Shown here: positions 1 to 7,527 of the stretch, piece by piece
How the letters are laid out: each line of letters starts with the position of its first letter
Position numbering within the stretch: position 1 is the stretch's first letter
Assembly: GCF_000716785.1 (NCBI RefSeq)
Contig: NZ_JNYY01000004.1
Location: 186,001-250,000, forward strand
Source: Amycolatopsis vancoresmycina
GTDB taxonomy: Bacteria; Actinomycetota; Actinomycetes; Mycobacteriales; Pseudonocardiaceae
Length of the DNA stretch: 64,000 bases
Direction of reading: 5' to 3'
Position numbers and translations under genes: made by a program
The notes under the pieces: generated by a model
The model's database searches: none
Seen by the model: only the letters and a program-made list of their open reading frames with translations
What the model was told of the DNA's origin: nothing

Positions 1-1845
1 CCGCAGGCCGTTGACGACCTGCGGGACGACCTCCAGGTGCGAGCCGGAGAGCACCGACAGGCCGACGACGTGCACGCCCTCCTGCACCGCGGCCGCGGTG
101 ATCTGCTCGGGGGTCAGCCGGATGCCCTGGTAGACGACCTCGAAACCGGCGTCGCGCGCCCGGACGGCGACCTGCTCGGCGCCGTTGGAGTGCCCGTCGA
201 GGCCCGGCTTGCCGACCAGGATCCGCAGCCGCTCGCCCAGTTCCGCCTCGGTTTCCCGGACCCGCGCGCGCACCCGCTCCAGCTCGGGGTCGCCCGTGCC
301 GGCGACCGCGGAGGCGGAAACCCCGGTGGGCGCCCGGTATTCGCCGAACACCTCGCGCAGCGCGCCCGCCCACTCGCCGGTGGTCACGCCGGCCCGCGCA
401 CAGTCCACAGTGGCCTCGAAGAGGTTTTCCGCGGTCTGCGCGCGCTCCTTCAGCGTGGCCAGTGACCGTTCGACGGCGGCGTTGTCGCGCTGGCCACGCC
501 ATTCCTCGATGGCCTGGATGGCGGCCTTCTCGGCGGCGGGGTCGACCGTCTCGATCGCCTTCGCGCCCTCGGCCTGCAACGGCGACGGCTCGGTCGTCTC
601 GAACTTGTTCACCCCGACCAGGACGCGCTCGCCGTGCTCCATCCCGCGGCGGTACTCGGCCAGCGAAGCGACCAGCTGCGACTTCATGTAGCCGCTCTCG
701 ACCGCGGCGACCGCGCCCCCGAGGTCCTGCACGCGGGCGATCTCCTCACGGGCACCGGCCATGATCTCGTCGACCTTGGCCTGGATGACGTGCGAGCCGT
801 CGAAGATGTCCTCGTACTCCAGCAGGTCGGTTTCGAACGCGAGCACCTGCTGCATCCGCAGCGCCCACTGCTGGTCCCACGGCCGGGGCAGGCCGAGGGC
901 TTCGTTCCAGGCCGGCAGCTGGATCGCGCGGGCGCGGGCGCCGCGGGAGAGCGACACCGCGAGCATCTCCAGCACGATCCGCTGGACGTTGTTCTCCGGC
1001 TGCGCCTCGGTCAGCCCGAGCGAGTTGACCTGGACGCCGTAGCGCAGGCGACGGGCCTTGGGGTCCGTCACGCCGTAGCGGTCGCGGGTGAGCTCGTCCC
1101 AGAGCGCGGTGAACGCGCGCATCTTGGACATCTCCTCGACGAACCGGACACCGGCGTTGACGAAGAAGGAGATCCGCGCGACGACCTTCGCCATGTCGGC
1201 CTGGTCGACCTGCCCGGAGTCGCGGACCGCGTCGAGCACGGCGATCGCGGTGCACAGCGCGTACGCGACCTCCTGCGTCGGCGTCGCACCGGCTTCCTGC
1301 AGGTGGTAGCTGCAGATGTTGATCGGGTTCCACTGCGGGACGTGGTGCACGGTCCACGCGATCACGTCGGTGATCAGCCGCAGGCTCGGCCCCGGCGGGA
1401 AGATGTAGGTCCCGCGGGACAGGTACTCCTTGATGATGTCGTTCTGGGTGGTGCCGGCGAGCTTCGCGAGCACCTCGTCGACGTCGCGGCCCTCGGCCTC
1501 GGCCTGCTCGCGCGCCACGGAGACGTACAGCGCGAGCAGCCACATGGCCGGCGCGTTGATGGTCATCGACGTGTTGGCCTCGGCGAGCGGGATGCCGTCG
1601 AACAGCTGCCGCATGTCGCCGATGTGCGACACCGGCACGCCGACCTTGCCGACCTCACCGCGCGAGAGCTGGTGGTCCGGGTCGTAGCCGGTCTGGGTGG
1701 GCAGGTCGAAGGCGACCGAAAGGCCGGTCTGCCCCTTCGCGAGGTTGCGCCGGTAGAGCTCGTTCGATGCGGCCGCCGAGGAATGTCCCGCGTAGGTTCG
1801 CATCACCCACGGGCGGTCTCGTTCTCGATCCGTTGGGTACGGCAC
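1..1845 (-). CDS. meaA: MeaA-type B12-dependent acyl-CoA mutase (3' end beyond window)
   Basis: Coenzyme-B12-dependent carbon-skeleton mutase of the MeaA (ethylmalonyl-CoA mutase) type, which converts ethylmalonyl-CoA to methylsuccinyl-CoA in CoA-ester metabolism. The frame opens with GTG at 1845 behind a GGAGGT ribosome site and reads VPYPTDRERDRPWVMRTYAG. A TIM-barrel mutase domain (YAGHSSA, FDLPTQTGYD) is followed by the B12 domain with the D-x-H-x-x-G loop (GLDGHSNG, His near residue 552, the lower axial ligand). 615 codons are present; family members run to about 670, so only the C-terminus is missing. A TACACT hexamer at 1876-1881 (minus strand) could be its -10. A methylmalonyl- or isobutyryl-CoA mutase is possible, but the single fused chain favours MeaA. 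No crotonyl-CoA reductase gene is visible on this side. Confidence 0.9.
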   Translation of the reverse strand, partial: MPYPTDRERDRPWVMRTYAGHSSAAASNELYRRNLAKGQTGLSVAFDLPTQTGYDPDHQLSRGEVGKVGVPVSHIGDMRQLFDGIPLAEANTSMTINAPAMWLLALYVSVAREQAEAEGRDVDEVLAKLAGTTQNDIIKEYLSRGTYIFPPGPSLRLITDVIAWTVHHVPQWNPINICSYHLQEAGATPTQEVAYALCTAIAVLDAVRDSGQVDQADMAKVVARISFFVNAGVRFVEEMSKMRAFTALWDELTRDRYGVTDPKARRLRYGVQVNSLGLTEAQPENNVQRIVLEMLAVSLSRGARARAIQLPAWNEALGLPRPWDQQWALRMQQVLAFETDLLEYEDIFDGSHVIQAKVDEIMAGAREEIARVQDLGGAVAAVESGYMKSQLVASLAEYRRGMEHGERVLVGVNKFETTEPSPLQAEGAKAIETVDPAAEKAAIQAIEEWRGQRDNAAVERSLATLKERAQTAENLFEATVDCARAGVTTGEWAGALREVFGEYRAPTGVSASAVAGTGDPELERVRARVRETEAELGERLRILVGKPGLDGHSNGAEQVAVRARDAGFEVVYQGIRLTPEQITAAAVQEGVHVVGLSVLSGSHLEVVPQVVNGLR

Positions 1846-1938
1846 GGGGCACCTCCGGCGGTGGGCGATCCGTCGAGTGTACCCGCCGGTAACATAGCTG
1901 GGCAGTGGAATCGGACACGTCCGGGTGACGACTGGCGC

Positions 1939-2460
1939 TCAATGCCAGTCCTGCTCCTCCTCGATCAACCGGCAGAGCCGGGCGGCGTCCGGCACGGTGA
2001 ACAGCTCGATCGGGACCGACCCGTTCCGCACCGGCACCGGGACGCCGAAGACGTTCACCGACGCGTCGAGCCGCCTCAACGTCAGCGTGCCGGTGCCGTC
2101 CTGGCCGGGATCGAGGATCGGCGGCTCCAGGTCGCTCAGGTACTCCTCGCGGGTGCGGCCCGAGACGCGGTCGGCGACCAAGACGCGCTGATCGGTCACC
2201 GTGTACACCGCGCGGCGCGTCGTCCGGAGCCGCCAGAGCACCGGTCCCCAGGCAATGGCGAGACCGAAGGCCGCGAAGACCGCGGCCACGACGGGGAACC
2301 CGCCGGCCGGGTCCGACAGCCCGGCGGCCACCGGCCCGGCCACCAGGAGCGAGCCCAAGGCCATGCGGAACCACTCGCGGCCGGTCGGAACGACGCGACG
2401 GGACCGTCCCGACCACAGCAGTCGCTCCCCCGGCAGCAGCACGATGATCGGTTCTTCCAC
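1939..2460 (-). CDS. PH-like-domain membrane protein, copy A
   Basis: A 173-residue protein that looks like the small bacterial membrane proteins carrying a pleckstrin-like domain; function unknown. The sequence reads VEEPIIVLLPGERLLWSGRS, then two hydrophobic helices (about residues 30-50 and 55-75), then a TDQR-containing beta-rich region (VYTVTDQRVLVADRVSGRTR) typical of bPH-type domains. Start chosen at GTG 2460 because GGAGG lies 5 nt upstream. The next gene (2520-3041) has the same architecture and the same PGERxLWxG opening, so the two look like tandem paralogs in one operon. Confidence 0.75.
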   Translation of the reverse strand: MEEPIIVLLPGERLLWSGRSRRVVPTGREWFRMALGSLLVAGPVAAGLSDPAGGFPVVAAVFAAFGLAIAWGPVLWRLRTTRRAVYTVTDQRVLVADRVSGRTREEYLSDLEPPILDPGQDGTGTLTLRRLDASVNVFGVPVPVRNGSVPIELFTVPDAARLCRLIEEEQDWH

Positions 2461-2519
2461 GGCGGCCTCCCGGCGTTCTTTGCCGGGTGACGCTCCGGGT
2501 GCCCGTGCCGGTTGCCCGC

Positions 2520-3041
2520 TCAGGCGGCCGAGCTGCCCGATTCCGGCGGCGCCTGGCGGGCCGTGGCCTCGTCGATGGCCTTGGTCAGCAGGTCGCGGAC
2601 GCGCTTGGGTTCGCCGATGCCCATCAGCGTCACCGTGCCCGGGCCGCCGAAGGAGATGGTCCCGGTGCGGGACGGCCCCGGCTTGAGGACCGGGGCCGGC
2701 AGCCCGGCGAGCTCGCTGGCGCGTTCCTTCTGCCGGAACAGTCCCGAGCGCGCGATGATCCGGCTGTCCGTCAGTGCATACGTCGTGCGCCCGAGGGCGA
2801 GGTAGCGGACGACCGACCGGCCGACGGCCCCGTACAACCCGATCACCAGCACCACCACCGCCGCGGCCATCGCCGCGCCGCTCGGCGCTTTCACCAGCAG
2901 GAACCAGAGCGCGGCGGCGGTGAGGACGAGCCCGGCAGGGGCGGTCACCCCGTCCGCGGCGACGTAGAGCGGGCGCTGGACCGGCTCCCCCGCCCAGAGC
3001 ACGCGTTCCCCGGGCGAAAGATCGATTTCCCCTGCTGACAT
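2520..3041 (-). CDS. PH-like-domain membrane protein, copy B
   Basis: 173 residues, the same length and layout as the gene just downstream (1939-2460): an N-terminal SPGERVLWAGEP box, two transmembrane helices (about 33-50 and 57-75), then a soluble beta-rich part starting TTYALTDSRIIARSGLFRQKE. The TxxRxI and SGLF pattern is typical of bacterial PH-like domains in membrane proteins of unknown role. It is first in a two-gene minus-strand operon that diverges from the LysE genes. Function cannot be assigned. Confidence 0.75.
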   Translation of the reverse strand: MSAGEIDLSPGERVLWAGEPVQRPLYVAADGVTAPAGLVLTAAALWFLLVKAPSGAAMAAAVVVLVIGLYGAVGRSVVRYLALGRTTYALTDSRIIARSGLFRQKERASELAGLPAPVLKPGPSRTGTISFGGPGTVTLMGIGEPKRVRDLLTKAIDEATARQAPPESGSSAA

Positions 3042-3142
3042 GGCCGAACACTACTCCGCCGGGACCCCTCCCGCCGAGTGCCGCGGCGGTGTGGCCGAAA
3101 TCCGCGAGACCCGGCGGCGGCCGTCGATTAGCGTGGGGAGCC

Positions 3143-3769
3143 GTGACGTGGAGTGTGTACGGGAGTTACCTGGTCATCGTGGTCCTGATCGTGCTGGCGC
3201 CGGGCCCGGACACGATGGTCATGCTGAAGAACGCGCTGTCCGGCGGGTTCCGCGGCGGGCTGCTCGCGTCGCTGGGGATCTTCACCGGCAACGCGGTGCA
3301 GGGCAGTGCCGCGGCGCTCGGCCTCGGCGTCCTGATCGCGCGGTCGCAGCCGGTGTTCATCGCGCTGAAGTGGGCCGGCGCGGCCTACCTCGTGTTCCTC
3401 GGTTTCCAGGCGCTGCGCGGGGCGTTCCGCGGGAAGTACGACGTCGTCGAGCAGGCGCAGCGGCGCCGCGGCGGCGGGTTCCGGCGGTTCCGCGAGGGCT
3501 TCCTCTCCAACATCACCAATCCGAAGGTGCTGGTGCTGTACCTGTCGGTGCTGCCCCAGTTCCTCGACCCGGTCCGCACGACGACGTGGGACGCGCTGGC
3601 CCTGGCGTACACGGTCGCCGTGCTCGGCGTGCTGTGGCTGCTGGTGCTGCTGGCGTTCGTGCACCGCGTGCGGGCGTGGCTGGAGCGCCGCCGGGTCCGC
3701 CGCGCCCTCGACGGCGTGACCGGCACGGCACTGCTCGGCTTCGGCGCCGCTTTGGCCCTGGAGTCCTGA
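3143..3769 (+). CDS. LysE family exporter 1
   Basis: A 208-residue LysE/RhtB-type translocator, a family that exports amino acids or small metabolites. It shows the family opening (VIVVLIVLAPGPDTMVMLKN) with the conserved PGPD motif, about six hydrophobic segments, and the cytoplasmic box GFLSNITNPKVLVLYLSVLP. Start taken at GTG 3143, just after GGGGAG at 3135-3140; the frame is open further upstream but has no better site. Its stop overlaps the start of a second LysE gene by one base (TGATG), so the two are translationally coupled. The substrate cannot be told from sequence. Confidence 0.9.
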   Translation: MTWSVYGSYLVIVVLIVLAPGPDTMVMLKNALSGGFRGGLLASLGIFTGNAVQGSAAALGLGVLIARSQPVFIALKWAGAAYLVFLGFQALRGAFRGKYDVVEQAQRRRGGGFRRFREGFLSNITNPKVLVLYLSVLPQFLDPVRTTTWDALALAYTVAVLGVLWLLVLLAFVHRVRAWLERRRVRRALDGVTGTALLGFGAALALES

Positions 3770-4395
3770 TGACCTGGAGCACGTACGCGGGCTTCACCGC
3801 GATGATGGCGTTCCTGGCGATGATGCCCGGCCCGGACACGATGATCGTCCTGAAGAACGCCCTGACCGGCGGCCCCCGCGGCGGCGCCTGGGCGTGCGCG
3901 GGCATCTCGGTGGCGAACTTCCTCCAGGGCACGGCGGCGGCCCTCGGCCTGGGCGCGGTGCTCACCCGGTCGCAGCCGGTGTTCCTCACGCTCAAGTGGG
4001 CCGGTGCGGCGTACCTCGTGTTCCTGGGGATCCAGGCGCTGCGAGGCGCCTGGCGCGGCGACTACGACGCCCTGGCCGACGTCCGCCGCGCCCGCGCGAC
4101 CCGGGGACGGCGGTTCCGGGAGGGGTTCCTCTCCAACATCACGAACCCGAAGGTGATCGTGCTGTACCTGTCGGTGCTGCCGCAGTTCCTGACGCCCGGC
4201 GTGACCGGCCAGGGTGACGCGCTGCTGCTGGCGTACACGGTCGCGGCGCTGGGCGTGGTGTGGCAGGTGCTGTTGCTGCTGTTCGTGCACCGCGTCCGTG
4301 GCTGGCTGGGACGGCGCCGGGTCCGCCGGGTGCTGGACGGCGCGACCGGCACCGCCCTCGTCGGCTTCGGCGCCGCCCTCGCGCTCGAAAGCTAG
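3769..4395 (+). CDS. LysE family exporter 2
   Basis: A 208-residue paralog of the gene immediately upstream, with the same PGPDTMIVLKN and GFLSNITNPKVIVLYLSVLP boxes and the same C-terminal VLDGATGTALVGFGAALALES. The near-identical length and high similarity point to tandem duplication. The pair could act as homo- or hetero-oligomers exporting the same or related metabolites (inference). The ATG at 3769 overlaps the previous TGA. Its TAG stop shares the palindrome CTAG (4392-4395) with the stop of the convergent hydrolase gene. Confidence 0.9.
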   Translation: MTWSTYAGFTAMMAFLAMMPGPDTMIVLKNALTGGPRGGAWACAGISVANFLQGTAAALGLGAVLTRSQPVFLTLKWAGAAYLVFLGIQALRGAWRGDYDALADVRRARATRGRRFREGFLSNITNPKVIVLYLSVLPQFLTPGVTGQGDALLLAYTVAALGVVWQVLLLLFVHRVRGWLGRRRVRRVLDGATGTALVGFGAALALES

Positions 4396-5582
4396 AGCGT
4401 CCGGTCCAGCCAGTCGTAGATCCGGCCCGCCGCGAGCCGCTGGGCGCCGACGTGGCAGTGCGCGTCCGCGCCCTCCTCCGCCGTGAACGTCAGCAGCGTC
4501 TTCGGCGCGTCCAGGTGCGCGTACAGCCTCCGCGGCTCGGTTTCCTGCGTGCCGCCGAAGAACAGGTCGTCGGCCGCTTCGCACACCAGGACCGGGCACG
4601 TGATCTTCTCCGCCACGCCGCCCTCGAGCGTGTACTCGAGGTACTTCGCCACGAACTCGCGATCCGTCGCCGCGCCCAGGACGTACCGGCCGTGGTCGCA
4701 CGCCCAGCGCAGCGTCGGGCTCGCCTGCCGTCCCGCGGCGAGCAGGGCGTCGAATTCCTCGTCGTGCTCGGCGCGGGCCCGGCGGACGATCTCCTCGCGC
4801 GGCCACGGCAGCATCGACGTCACCGCCGCACCCGCGTCGTACACGCCGTCCACCGCGACGACGGCGGCCAGGCGGTCCTCGAACGCCGCCGCGCGCGGCG
4901 CCAGCTCCCCGCCCAGGCTTACGCCGAGCAGCGCGATCCGCGCCGGGTCGACGCCGTCGAGCGTCAGCGCGAAGTCCACGACCGGCGTGACGACGTGCTC
5001 CCAGTCCGGGCGGAACACGAGCTTCTCCCGCCGGATCGCGCTCGGCTGCCCGGGGCCGTCGAAGGTCAGCACGTGGTAGCCGCGCTCCGCGCCGGCGGCC
5101 GCGCCCATGTAGTGCAGCTCCTCGGCGCTGCCGTCGAACCCGTTGTGCATGATCAGCAACGGCTTCGGCCCGGCACCGGGCGCGCGGTAGAGGTACCCGC
5201 TGAGAACCGTTCCCTCGTAAGGGATTTCGACCGGCTCCGCGACACCCGCACGCCGGAAGCACTCGACGCTCCGGTCGTAGGCCGCCGCGATCCGCGGGTC
5301 CGCCGGGTTGCCGTGCAGGAAGAACTCCGAGGAGAAGTAGTACGTCGACGCGCGCAGCAGCAGGTCCCGCGCCGTCACCGGGCCCGCGTCGGCCGCTTCG
5401 GCGTACAGCCGGTCGGCCATGGCGCGGTAGGCGTCGTGCCAGCTGTCGTAGTCGCCCGCTGTCACGGCCGACGCCGCGGCGACGACCTCGCCGAAGTCCG
5501 AACCGCCGTAGGCCGCGTGGCCGAACAGGCGCAGGGTCTCGAACCAGAACTGCACATCTTCTTCGAACATCAGCTGCTTCAT
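4392..5582 (-). CDS. alpha/beta hydrolase, FrsA/dipeptidyl-peptidase-like
   Basis: 396-residue alpha/beta hydrolase. A helical N-terminal cap region (about 1-120) precedes the hydrolase fold, with oxyanion region LLIMHNGFDGS, nucleophile elbow GVSLGGE, an acid in CEAADDLF and a His in GADAHCHVG near the C-terminus. This layout resembles the FrsA and 2,6-dihydropseudooxynicotine hydrolase branch acting on small esters or C-C bonds; the substrate is unknown. ATG at 5582 follows AGGAGG and overlaps the stop of the NmrA-like gene by 4 bp (ATGA). It is the last gene of a three-gene operon starting at 6809 and opposite a TetR gene. Confidence 0.85.
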   Translation of the reverse strand: MKQLMFEEDVQFWFETLRLFGHAAYGGSDFGEVVAAASAVTAGDYDSWHDAYRAMADRLYAEAADAGPVTARDLLLRASTYYFSSEFFLHGNPADPRIAAAYDRSVECFRRAGVAEPVEIPYEGTVLSGYLYRAPGAGPKPLLIMHNGFDGSAEELHYMGAAAGAERGYHVLTFDGPGQPSAIRREKLVFRPDWEHVVTPVVDFALTLDGVDPARIALLGVSLGGELAPRAAAFEDRLAAVVAVDGVYDAGAAVTSMLPWPREEIVRRARAEHDEEFDALLAAGRQASPTLRWACDHGRYVLGAATDREFVAKYLEYTLEGGVAEKITCPVLVCEAADDLFFGGTQETEPRRLYAHLDAPKTLLTFTAEEGADAHCHVGAQRLAAGRIYDWLDRTL

Positions 5583-6397
5583 CGGAGTTCCTCCTGCACG
5601 AAAGTGGCGAACGAACGGGCGGGCCGGCCGGCGATCTGCTCGACGGTCCGGGTGATGCGGTCTTCGGCGCCGCGGCGGACGTCTTCGTCCAGCGCGGCCA
5701 GCACGCGGGCGAACCCGGCGGGGAACCCGGCCGCGGTCAGCCGCGTGGCGAACTCCGCGGTGGCGACGGGACGGTGCCGTACCGTCCGTCCGAGGTGCGC
5801 GGAAACGATCGCTGCGGCTTCGGCGTAGCTGATGGCCTCCGGGCCGGTCAGGACGTGCTCCGCGTTGTGCGGTGCCGCGTCGGTCAGCGCGCGGACGGCG
5901 ACGGCGGCGATGTCGCCGGCGTCGACGAAGGCGACCCGCGCATCGCCCGTGGCCGTGACGATCTCACCGTCCCGGACACCCTGGGCGACCAGGTGCTCGC
6001 CGGTGAAGTTCTGCATGAACCACGACGGCTTCAGCACGGCCCACTCCGGCGCGGTACGCACCAGCCGCTGCAGGTCGCCGAGCCCGGGCGTGTCCGCGGT
6101 GACGGCCGACGAGCTGAGCAGCACGACCCGCCGCACGCCGGCGGCCAGCGCGTCGCCGAGGAACGGCTCCACCAGCCGCGCGGGCTCGGCCTCGCCGATC
6201 GGCGGCAGCAGGTACAGCGCCGACACCCCGCGCAGCGCACCGGCGTGGGTGGCGCGGTCGGCCCAGTCGAACCGGACCTGCCCGGGTTCCGCCGGCTTGC
6301 GGGTGGCCGCCCGCGCGGTGACGCCGTTCGCGCGCAGGCCCGCCACGACGCGGCGGCCGGTCGTGCCGGTGCCGCCGAGGACCAGAATTTCAGTCAC
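5579..6397 (-). CDS. NmrA-like NAD(P)-binding oxidoreductase or redox sensor
   Basis: 272 residues with an N-terminal Rossmann fingerprint (ILVLGGTGTTGRRVVAGL) typical of the NmrA/atypical SDR family, which bind NAD(P) and act as quinone or isoflavone reductase-like enzymes or as redox sensors. No classical YxxxK pair is obvious, as expected for NmrA-like proteins. GTG at 6397 lies 8 bp inside the upstream SnoaL-like gene, and the stop overlaps the hydrolase start, so the three genes are tightly coupled. The coding sequence at 5765-5790 resembles the TetR operator found upstream of the operon; see rejected items. Confidence 0.87.
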   Translation of the reverse strand: MTEILVLGGTGTTGRRVVAGLRANGVTARAATRKPAEPGQVRFDWADRATHAGALRGVSALYLLPPIGEAEPARLVEPFLGDALAAGVRRVVLLSSSAVTADTPGLGDLQRLVRTAPEWAVLKPSWFMQNFTGEHLVAQGVRDGEIVTATGDARVAFVDAGDIAAVAVRALTDAAPHNAEHVLTGPEAISYAEAAAIVSAHLGRTVRHRPVATAEFATRLTAAGFPAGFARVLAALDEDVRRGAEDRITRTVEQIAGRPARSFATFVQEELR

Positions 6398-6809
6398 TGA
6401 ACGCCGCCGTCAGCGCGTCGACGCCGCCGAGGATCTCCGCCGCGGCCTGCGGACTCCAGTAGTCGCGGTAGGTGCGGATCGCACCGTCCTCGACCGTGAT
6501 CACGGCGATGTACGACAGCTCGTACGGCCGCTGCGTGGCCACCACGACCCCGGCGGCGGTGAACTCGGCGACGACCACGCCCGGCTCGGTCGTTTCGTGC
6601 ACGGTCTTGGCCGTGATCTCGCGGATGTCGAGCAGGTTCGGGTAGTCCCGCAGGTACTCGCGGATCGCGTCGCGCCCTTCGACGCGCTTCGGGTAGCCCG
6701 GGCCGGCGAACGGGAACTCGAGGACGCCGTCCTCGGCCCAGAGCCCGGCGAACCCGGTCATGTCGTGCTTGAGCAGCAGTTCGAGCGCGTGCTCGACGAA
6801 GTCGCGCAT
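6390..6809 (-). CDS. SnoaL/NTF2-like polyketide-cyclase-fold protein
   Basis: 139 residues of the SnoaL-like NTF2 fold, a small cone-shaped barrel used by cyclases, isomerases and hydrolases. Visible features are MRDFVEHALELLLKHDMTGF, the DGVLEFPFAGPGYPKRVEGR stretch and a terminal RTYRDYWSPQ. ATG at 6809 was chosen because GGGAGG sits just upstream; the longer frame to 6887 runs through the operator DNA and is unlikely to be translated. First gene of the SnoaL-NmrA-hydrolase operon, presumably repressed by the divergent TetR protein through the palindromes at 6830-6884. Confidence 0.85.
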   Translation of the reverse strand: MRDFVEHALELLLKHDMTGFAGLWAEDGVLEFPFAGPGYPKRVEGRDAIREYLRDYPNLLDIREITAKTVHETTEPGVVVAEFTAAGVVVATQRPYELSYIAVITVEDGAIRTYRDYWSPQAAAEILGGVDALTAAFSD

Positions 6810-6829
6810 CGCAGCCTCCCTCGACGTTT

Positions 6830-6850
6830 GGACGGTACGGTACCGTCCCG
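6830..6850. promoter_or_regulatory. TetR operator O1 (imperfect palindrome)
   Basis: Dyad centred at 6841/6842 with core ACGGTACCGT and matching outer bases interrupted by one mismatch pair. It lies just upstream of the SnoaL operon start, and a TTGACG hexamer on the minus strand (6852-6857) could be that operon's -35. It shares its core with the perfect palindrome at 6863-6884, centre-to-centre 32 bp (three helical turns). Confidence 0.75.
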
Positions 6851-6862
6851 ACGTCAACCATA

Positions 6863-6884
6863 GACGGGACGGTACCGTCCCGTC
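6863..6884. promoter_or_regulatory. TetR operator O2 (perfect 22-bp palindrome)
   Basis: A perfect 22-bp inverted repeat with the central decamer ACGGTACCGT flanked by GACGGG on the left and CCCGTC on the right. It ends 8 bp before a TACACT hexamer (6892-6897) that stands 6 nt before the TetR ATG, so a bound repressor would block the regulator's own promoter. Paired with O1 it explains divergent control of both operons. Confidence 0.85.
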
Positions 6885-6903
6885 CACCCGCTACACTGCG
6901 CCC

Positions 6904-7497
6904 ATGGCACGCACCCCGACCGGCGCCGCGGTCCTCCAGCCCGAGGTCACGCAGGCGATCACCGAGGCCGTCATGTGGGAACTCGCCGAGCAGGGCTACG
7001 GGCGGCTCTCGATGGAAGCCGTCGCGAAACGCGCCGGCGTCAGCAAGAGCGCGCTGTACCGGCGCTGGACGTCGAAGGCCTACATGATCGCGTCCGTGGT
7101 GACGGACTTCAGCGTGGCCCGCGCGGCCGACGTGAACACCGGTTCACTGCGCGGCGACCTGCGCGAAACGATGCAGGCGCTGATCGACTGGCTCACGCAC
7201 CCGCTGTTCTCGCGGATCCTGCCCGACCTGGTCGCGGAGGACGCCCGCAACCCGGGCTACGGCGACGGCCTGCGCGGGGCCATCGGCGGGCCGCGGCGCG
7301 AGGTCGGCGAGGCGATGCTGCGCCGCGCCATCGCGCGCGGCGAACTCCCGGAGGACCTGGACATGGAGCTGGCGCTCGACGTCCTGGCGGCGCCGATCTA
7401 CTGGCGCCTGGTGGTCCGGCAGGCCGAGGCGGAGCCGGACTACGTGGACCGGCTGGTGGCGTACGCCCTGCGCGCGCTCGGCGCGCAGGGCGGCTGA
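6904..7497 (+). CDS. TetR/AcrR family repressor
   Basis: 197 residues. The N-terminal helix-turn-helix reads LSMEAVAKRAGVSKSALYRR with the usual YRRWTSKAYM continuation; the C-terminal ligand domain resembles the TetR_C group found in many actinomycetes. ATG at 6904 has no Shine-Dalgarno but has TACACT at 6892-6897, exactly 6 nt upstream, so the message may be leaderless. The two palindromes at 6830-6884 are the likely binding sites, giving autoregulation and repression of the divergent SnoaL-NmrA-hydrolase operon. The inducer is unknown, plausibly a substrate of those enzymes. Confidence 0.9.
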   Translation: MARTPTGAAVLQPEVTQAITEAVMWELAEQGYGRLSMEAVAKRAGVSKSALYRRWTSKAYMIASVVTDFSVARAADVNTGSLRGDLRETMQALIDWLTHPLFSRILPDLVAEDARNPGYGDGLRGAIGGPRREVGEAMLRRAIARGELPEDLDMELALDVLAAPIYWRLVVRQAEAEPDYVDRLVAYALRALGAQGG

Positions 7498-7511
7498 GCC
7501 GGCCGGTTCCC

Positions 7512-7527
7512 GTTAACCGCGGCTAAC
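7512..7527. terminator. near-palindrome between convergent TetR and murA genes
   Basis: GTTAACCGCGGCTAAC is a 16-bp dyad with one mismatched pair, filling the 30-bp gap between the convergent stops at 7497 and 7528. It has no T-tract. It may be a bidirectional stem that helps terminate transcription, or a binding site; placement favours termination. Confidence 0.4.

Noticed and set aside
5765..5790. A further TetR-operator-like sequence inside the NmrA-like gene
   Set aside because: Shares ACGGT/ACCGT words but lacks a clean dyad and encodes conserved-looking protein (RTVRHRP); likely chance or weak pseudo-site.
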